Source: Planctomycetota bacterium (GTDB taxonomy: Bacteria > Planctomycetota > Planctomycetia > Planctomycetales > Planctomycetaceae). Taken from it: DNA of 21,305 bases. Position numbers and translations under genes: made by a program. The stretch is from positions 1 through 21,305 of the forward strand of contig JAPOLP010000006.1 of the NCBI GenBank assembly GCA_029977045.1, given 5' to 3'. The notes beneath the pieces are model-generated. The model made no database searches, was not told the DNA's origin, and was given only the letters and a program-made list of their open reading frames with translations. How positions within the stretch are numbered: the stretch's first letter is position 1; each line of letters starts with the position of its first letter. Positions 16,612 to 21,305 of the stretch are shown piece by piece.

Positions 16612-19600
16612 TCACTCGCGGGTGATCGCTTCGTCGAGGTTGAGCAGCGTCGAGGCGACAACCGACGCGGCGGCGATGTCGACCTGTTGCTGCTCGGGCG
16701 AATTCGTCGCGGTTGAGACGCTCTCGCGCTGTGCGAAACGAGCGGCGGCTTCCGGGTTTGCTACGAAGAACTCGGTCGCCTGTGTCAGTTCCTGGCCGAG
16801 CAGTGACGACTCAGCTGCGGATGGTTCGCGGGTCAGGATCGCGTGAACGAGAAACGCGACGCGGTCGGTGGGTGACGATGCGGTCTCGCACACCTGTTCG
16901 GCCAGGCGAATCGAGGCTTCGCGGATCGTGCGATCATTCAGCAGCGTGAGTGCCTGGAGCGGCGTATTCGTTCTCGATACCTTGATCTGGCAGATTCGCC
17001 GCTGAGCGGAATCAAACAAAAATGTCGGCGCGACTGATCGGCGCCAGAAGGCGTACACCGTCCGGCGAAACTGATCGGGTCCTTCGGTCGGCTGATAGTG
17101 GAAGCGGCCCATCGTGTTTTCCGCCCAGATGCCCGGCGGCTGATACGGATAAACGGGCGGACCGCCGACCTGATTGTGCAACAGACCGCTCGACCGCAGG
17201 GCGCCATCGCGAATCGTCCAGGCAGGCAGGCGATACCGCGGTGCATGAGCCAGCAGCCGGTTCTCCGGATCGCGGGCGAGCAGCTCGGATGACACCGCCG
17301 AACTCTGCCGGTACGTCGCGCTCGTTACGATCAGCTTCAGGATGTGCTTGACGTCCCAGCCGCTGTCGACGAATTCGACGGCCAGCCAGTCGAGCAGCTG
17401 TGGATGCGTCGGCGGTTCGCCCTGAGCACCAAAATCTTCCGGCGTCCGCACCAGCCCGTCGCCAAAGATCATTTGCCAGTAACGGTTGATCGTGACACGA
17501 GCCGTCAGCGGATTCCGCCGATCGACGAGCCACTTCGCCAGATCGAGCCGAGTTGGCTGCGTTGCCTTGTCGGCGCTCTCGTCGCTGACCGTTGACGCGG
17601 ACCACGCAAGCACGGACTGCGGCACGCCGTACGAAACCTCGTCGCCCGGCTTGTCCCAAGCTCCGCGAATCAGCACGTGACTCGCGCGTTTCTCGTTTCG
17701 CTCGGCGAGCACCATGACGCTCTGCTCACCCGCCGCCTTCTTCATCTCATTCAACTGCGAGTTCGACCGGGACAGCGCGGCTTCTGCCGCCAGCACGTCG
17801 GACCGGCCGGCAAGGAACTGTTCGAGCAGGCGCTTGCGCAGATCGCCCGGCAGTGCCGCCTCACTGCGATCGTCCCGAGCGGCGAGGTCATCGAGCGGTG
17901 ACGCGTCAACAGATCGCACCGTCGGCCCCGGCCATTGCGAGACCGACAGGCGGAAGCGACCGATGTTGTGCTGCCCATCGAGCGACCGATGTCGCAGTTC
18001 GATCAGCAGCTCGTCGTCTGATCCAACCTCGATGGCTGACTCGAACGCGAACACAGCGATCTTTGGTTCCGTGACGTCACTGCCGCGCGTCGTCCAGCCG
18101 GTGCGGGGATCGTCGTCGAGCACATCCGCGATCGGCCCGTACGCCTTGCTCGCCTCTTTCTTCGCCGAGTAATTCGCGACACCCGAGCGGATCGGAATCT
18201 CGCGGACGAGGCTGCCGCCGCGCGAGCGGACGCTGACTTTGAGGTTCGTGAGAATCACGTCGCCGGTTTCCGACCGCGACAGGCCGCCGTTCGTGTGCGA
18301 CTCGTGCGGCAGCACTTCGAGCTTCAGTCCGGTGAGTTTGCGGCTCGATGCATCCAGCGGGTTCGCGGCGACAATGCGGTAGTCTTCGTGCCGCGGATTC
18401 GGCCCCGACGCGACGACAACGCCGTCGTCCTGCTGCGCGAGCTGCGTACCGTCGGTCGTCGACAGGTCGTCGGCCATCAGCGTCTGCCAGGCGGAGAACG
18501 TTCCCGCGTTATCGATCTGCTCGCGCCGCTCGGCCAGCCATGCACTGAAGTCCTGCTCGGCCGCGGCACGCACGGACGCCAGTTCGGTCTTCCGTCTCTC
18601 CACCAGTTGCGACGACGACTCGACCGAAGCGGTGGCGTACGGCGACTTGTATTTGAGATACGGCTTCGCTCGCCCGAGTCCCGCGCGGCCGTCTTCGTCG
18701 ATCGAGTTGAAGAACGCCGACAACTGGTAGTACTCACTCTGACTGATGGGGTCGTACTTGTGCGAGTGGCACTGGCAGCAGTTCAGCGTCAGGCCGAGCC
18801 AGACCGTGCCCAGCGTATTCAACCGGTCGATGACGTAATCAATCCGCGACTCTTCCGGATCGCGGCCGCCTTCGCCGTTGGTCATATGATTGCGGTGAAA
18901 GCACGTCGCCAGTTGCTGCTCGGACGTCGCGTTCGGCAGCAGATCACCCGCAAACTGCTCGATGGTGAACTGGTCGAACGGCATGTCGCGGTTGTACGCG
19001 TCGATGACCCAGTCGCGCCAGGGCCAGTTGGTCCGCGTCCCGTCGCCCTGATACCCATCCGTGTCCGAATAGCGGGCGGCATCGAGCCACACCATTGCCA
19101 TCCGCTCGCCAAAGTGCGGCGACTGCAGCAGCCGGTCTACGAGTGTGTCATACGCGTCGGGCGATTCATCCTGGACGAATTGCTGCACCTCTTCCCAGGT
19201 CGGCGGGAGACCGATCAGATCGAGACTCATCCGCCGGGCCAGCGTCGCCTTCGCGGCTTCCGGAGACGGCGTCAAGCCTTCGCTCTGCAGCTTCGCGAGC
19301 ACGAAGTGATCGATGGCGTTCCGCGGCCAGGCTTCGCCGGCAACAGGTTCCACTTGGGGCAGAGCAGCTTTCCGAGGCGGCATGAACGCCCAGTGCTCGG
19401 TCCAGTCAGCGCCCTGCTCGATCCAGCGCCGGATCAGCTCACGCTCGGTCTCGCTCAGCATCTTGCCCGAATCGGCCGGCGGCATTTGCAAGTCAGGATC
19501 GTCAGTACTGATCCGCTGCCAGACGCTGCTGGCATCCGGCTGGCCGGGCACGATGGCTGCGTCCCCATCACGAGTCGCCAGCGCTGCTTCTTTGCGATCC

Positions 19601-19770
19601 AGCCGCAGCTCCGCTTCCCGCGTCTTCTCATCCGGACCATGACAGTGAAAGCAGCGGTCCGACAGCAGCGGCCGGATGTCAGTCTCAAAGTTGACTGGAC
19701 GCGGATCGGCAGCACCCGCAACGGCAGCGCATGACAACAGGGCGGCGAATACAGGCAGCACACATTTCAT
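16612..19770 (-). CDS. Planctomycete cytochrome DUF1549/DUF1553 (PSCyt2/PSD1) protein
   Basis: 1052-residue exported protein. After a signal peptide, an N-terminal PSCyt1 domain carries C40-x-x-C43-H44 (CFHCHGPDEKTREAELRLD). DUF1549 (about 150-360) follows and holds a second heme motif, C331-x-x-C334-H335 in NCCQCHSHKYDPI. A beta-rich middle (about 440-620) looks discoidin-like (DVLDDDPRTGWTTRG). DUF1553 (about 740-1010) contains RYWQMIFGDGLVRTPEDFG. These proteins are a planctomycete hallmark; their role is undetermined, though two hemes imply electron transfer. ATG at 19770 has GAGG at 6-nt spacing and lies 8 bp after the PLP-enzyme stop; an in-frame TTG at 19782 would overlap that gene. 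Usually this family precedes a DUF1501 gene; here it precedes the PQQ-like fusion instead. Confidence 0.95.
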   Translation of the reverse strand: MKCVLPVFAALLSCAAVAGAADPRPVNFETDIRPLLSDRCFHCHGPDEKTREAELRLDRKEAALATRDGDAAIVPGQPDASSVWQRISTDDPDLQMPPADSGKMLSETERELIRRWIEQGADWTEHWAFMPPRKAALPQVEPVAGEAWPRNAIDHFVLAKLQSEGLTPSPEAAKATLARRMSLDLIGLPPTWEEVQQFVQDESPDAYDTLVDRLLQSPHFGERMAMVWLDAARYSDTDGYQGDGTRTNWPWRDWVIDAYNRDMPFDQFTIEQFAGDLLPNATSEQQLATCFHRNHMTNGEGGRDPEESRIDYVIDRLNTLGTVWLGLTLNCCQCHSHKYDPISQSEYYQLSAFFNSIDEDGRAGLGRAKPYLKYKSPYATASVESSSQLVERRKTELASVRAAAEQDFSAWLAERREQIDNAGTFSAWQTLMADDLSTTDGTQLAQQDDGVVVASGPNPRHEDYRIVAANPLDASSRKLTGLKLEVLPHESHTNGGLSRSETGDVILTNLKVSVRSRGGSLVREIPIRSGVANYSAKKEASKAYGPIADVLDDDPRTGWTTRGSDVTEPKIAVFAFESAIEVGSDDELLIELRHRSLDGQHNIGRFRLSVSQWPGPTVRSVDASPLDDLAARDDRSEAALPGDLRKRLLEQFLAGRSDVLAAEAALSRSNSQLNEMKKAAGEQSVMVLAERNEKRASHVLIRGAWDKPGDEVSYGVPQSVLAWSASTVSDESADKATQPTRLDLAKWLVDRRNPLTARVTINRYWQMIFGDGLVRTPEDFGAQGEPPTHPQLLDWLAVEFVDSGWDVKHILKLIVTSATYRQSSAVSSELLARDPENRLLAHAPRYRLPAWTIRDGALRSSGLLHNQVGGPPVYPYQPPGIWAENTMGRFHYQPTEGPDQFRRTVYAFWRRSVAPTFLFDSAQRRICQIKVSRTNTPLQALTLLNDRTIREASIRLAEQVCETASSPTDRVAFLVHAILTREPSAAESSLLGQELTQATEFFVANPEAAARFAQRESVSTATNSPEQQQVDIAAASVVASTLLNLDEAITRE

Positions 19771-19778
19771 CGAACGCC

Positions 19779-21002
19779 TCAAGGTAACTGGTTCAAAGCA
19801 GCGTCGAGTTCCGAGATCACATCGTCGACCGAATCGATGCCGACCGACAACCGAACCAGTCCGTCACTGATACCCCTGGCGCGGCGTTCGTCCGGATCCA
19901 TGAACTTGTGCGACGTACCGGCCGGCCAGGACAGGGTCGTGCGGACATCAGCCAGCGTCGGTGAGAACGGAATCGTTTCGACCAGGCGACGGAACAGCGG
20001 CCGGACACCAGCTTCGCCCGCCTGCAGTTCAAAGGACACCATGCCGCCGGCGCCGTGAGGCAGTAGCCGTTGGGCGATACCAAAACTCGCGTGGCTGCTC
20101 AGCCCCGGATAGTAGACCCGGCTGACGGCGGCGTGGCCTTCGAGAAACTTCGCAACGGCCAGCGCGTTCTGAGAGGCCTGCCGAACCCGCAACGGCAATG
20201 TTCGCAGGCCGCGCGAAGCCAGCCAGCATTCAAACGGGTTCGCGTTGAGCCCGAACAGGCTCGTGATGCGTCGCACTTTCGTGATCGCGTGGCTGTTTCC
20301 GGCAACAACGCCCAGCATCACGTCGCCGTGCCCGTTGAGATACTTCGAGGCACTGTGAAAGACCATCGCGGCGCCGTGGTCGATCGGCCGGAACAGACAC
20401 GGCGTTGCGAACGTGTTGTCAACAACGACCGGCACCTCGCCCACCGCCGCGATCACGGCAGGCAGGTCGACGACTTCCATCAACGGGTTCGAGACACTCT
20501 CGACCAGACACAGCTTCGTGTTGTCCCGAACTGCTGCACCAAGCGTTTCCGGGGAGTTTGCATCGCAGAACGTGACCTCGATGCCGAAGCGTTTCTGCAG
20601 CTCACCAAGCTGCTGCGACGTCCGACCGTACAGAATCCGTCCCGCGACGACGTGGTCAGCGGTTTTAAGATGGCTGAGAAAGATTGCCGAGACCGCTCCC
20701 ATGCCTGAAGCACAGACTGCTCCGGCCTCGGCGTGTTCGAGAGCCGCGACATCAGCCGCGAAGGCCGCGTGATTCGGGTTACCATCGCGCGTGTAGATGT
20801 ATCCGTGCTCGGCTCCCGAAGTCACCGCTTCAAGATGCTCGACGCCGTGCAGATCGAACGCCGTCGTCTGATACAGCGGCGGATTGCTCGGCGGCGTGGT
20901 GAACTCGTCAAACCACCCGCCGCGAGCACAGAGTGACTCGTCGTGCAGCGAGACTTCGTCAGTTGACGTCGCATCGTCCGATGCAGGGTCGCGGTCAGTC
21001 AT
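19779..21002 (-). CDS. Trans-sulfuration-family PLP enzyme (Cys/Met metabolism)
   Basis: 407-residue cytoplasmic enzyme of the Cys/Met-metabolism PLP family (cystathionine gamma-synthase, beta/gamma-lyase, methionine gamma-lyase and O-acetylhomoserine sulfhydrylase). PLP-binding K220 lies in HSASKYLNGHGD. YTRDGNP (near 70-76), ASGMGAVSA and VVVDNTFATP are family motifs. The C-terminal part contains RLSVGIDSVDDVISEL. The exact reaction cannot be assigned, as family members share these motifs. The first 20 residues are polar and not conserved-looking. The ATG at 21002 is the first in an operon-like set: the PSD1 cytochrome begins 8 bp downstream. Divergent from the gene at 21166. No SAM riboswitch or T-box is apparent in the 163-bp upstream region. 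Confidence 0.92.
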   Translation of the reverse strand: MTDRDPASDDATSTDEVSLHDESLCARGGWFDEFTTPPSNPPLYQTTAFDLHGVEHLEAVTSGAEHGYIYTRDGNPNHAAFAADVAALEHAEAGAVCASGMGAVSAIFLSHLKTADHVVAGRILYGRTSQQLGELQKRFGIEVTFCDANSPETLGAAVRDNTKLCLVESVSNPLMEVVDLPAVIAAVGEVPVVVDNTFATPCLFRPIDHGAAMVFHSASKYLNGHGDVMLGVVAGNSHAITKVRRITSLFGLNANPFECWLASRGLRTLPLRVRQASQNALAVAKFLEGHAAVSRVYYPGLSSHASFGIAQRLLPHGAGGMVSFELQAGEAGVRPLFRRLVETIPFSPTLADVRTTLSWPAGTSHKFMDPDERRARGISDGLVRLSVGIDSVDDVISELDAALNQLP

Positions 21003-21057
21003 GGTTCACGTCAGTGTCGGATCGTCGACGTTAAGAATCTGTGGCAAAGCCCGCTGG

Positions 21058-21087
21058 TTGCTGCCTGTTTCCGGACGGGCGTATGAT
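21058..21087 (+). promoter_or_regulatory. Possible sigma-70-like promoter for the gene at 21166
   Basis: TTGCTG (21058-21063) and TATGAT (21082-21087) lie 18 bp apart, matching housekeeping -35 and -10 elements at 3 of 6 and 5 of 6 positions respectively. The gene begins about 75 bp downstream. The match is by eye; planctomycete promoters are poorly known, so this is weak. Confidence 0.35.
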
Positions 21088-21165
21088 CCCGCACGAACGA
21101 ACAACTCGACCGCGATTCGCAGGATTCGAGTCAATCGTTGGCCAGCAACGTCACGAGGGCGAATC

Positions 21166-21305
21166 ATGGCGAAGAAGACAGCTCGAAAGAAAGCGGCGCG
21201 GCGGAAGAAGATCGATTTGGCCAATCCGCTGTCACGCAAAGTGACCCGTGCCGAGGCGATCTGGCTCGATGGGCCGGTTCCCGCCGGCTTCTGGGGCTAC
21301 GAGGA
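21166..21305 (+). CDS. 5' end of an unidentified gene, cut by the window edge
   Basis: An ATG at 21166 with GAGGG 6 nt upstream opens a frame that runs to the last base without a stop, giving 46 complete codons. The product begins with a very basic Lys/Ala/Arg stretch (MAKKTARKKAARRKK), then NPLSRKVTRAEAIWLDGPVPAGFWGYE. The basic start could bind nucleic acid or be a flexible tail. It is divergent from the PLP-enzyme gene. I do not recognise the family from this fragment. Confidence 0.75.
   Translation, partial: MAKKTARKKAARRKKIDLANPLSRKVTRAEAIWLDGPVPAGFWGYE

Noticed and set aside
18295..19734. 479-codon open frame antisense to the PSD1 cytochrome
   Set aside because: Arg-rich, motif-free; the minus strand has two CXXCH motifs and DUF1549 signatures.

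Overview
The window looks like chromosome from a planctomycete (PVC group, Planctomycetales-like), moderately GC-rich. This is inferred from content: a DUF1549/DUF1553 (PSCyt2/PSD1) cytochrome-like protein, a very large PQQ-dehydrogenase-like/cytochrome c fusion ending in a PVC-type heme-binding domain, a Tat-exported Gfo/Idh/MocA oxidoreductase, a Tat-exported enolase-superfamily protein, a TlpA-type thioredoxin behind an alpha-helical domain, and palindromic intergenic repeats. I see no rRNA, tRNA, CRISPR array, transposase, integrase or phage gene. Several genes were given starts downstream of the longest reading frame, because a good Shine-Dalgarno sequence sits before the internal start.

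Layout. At 59-3240 (minus strand) are a membrane histidine kinase, dapF (diaminopimelate epimerase) and a PhyH-type Fe(II)/2-oxoglutarate dioxygenase. At 3456-4919 (plus) is a TPR-like gene interrupted by one in-frame TAA. At 4951-5466 (minus) is a small membrane protein with a bacterial PH-like domain. The only gene-free stretch over 300 bp (5467-5820) holds a large imperfect inverted repeat. From 5821 to 11230 (all minus) come, in transcription order, a Gfo/Idh/MocA oxidoreductase, a single-TM protein of unknown function, a TlpA-like protein, an enolase-superfamily protein and a CBM9/DOMON-like protein. A zinc-ribbon multi-pass membrane protein lies at 11421-12461 (plus). From 12605 to 21002 (all minus) is a tight four-gene set: a trans-sulfuration-family PLP enzyme, the PSD1 cytochrome, the PQQ-like/cytochrome fusion and an MBL-fold hydrolase. 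A divergent gene begins at 21166 and runs off the window.

How the genes may work together. The 12605-21002 set has gaps of 8, 111 and 8 bp. It encodes two exported proteins carrying five CXXCH heme motifs in total, one attached to a sugar-dehydrogenase-like propeller. This suggests an extracytoplasmic oxidation module with its own cytochromes, cotranscribed with two predicted cytoplasmic enzymes. The 5821-11230 set mixes exported sugar-type oxidoreductase, enolase-superfamily and carbohydrate-binding-like proteins with a thiol-disulfide protein, which fits breakdown of unusual carbohydrates, but no substrate can be named. Three hairpin-forming repeats mark gene boundaries: 5633-5823, 7923-8007 (a perfect 32-bp inverted repeat) and 12492-12575 (between convergent genes). 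They look like REP-type dispersed elements.
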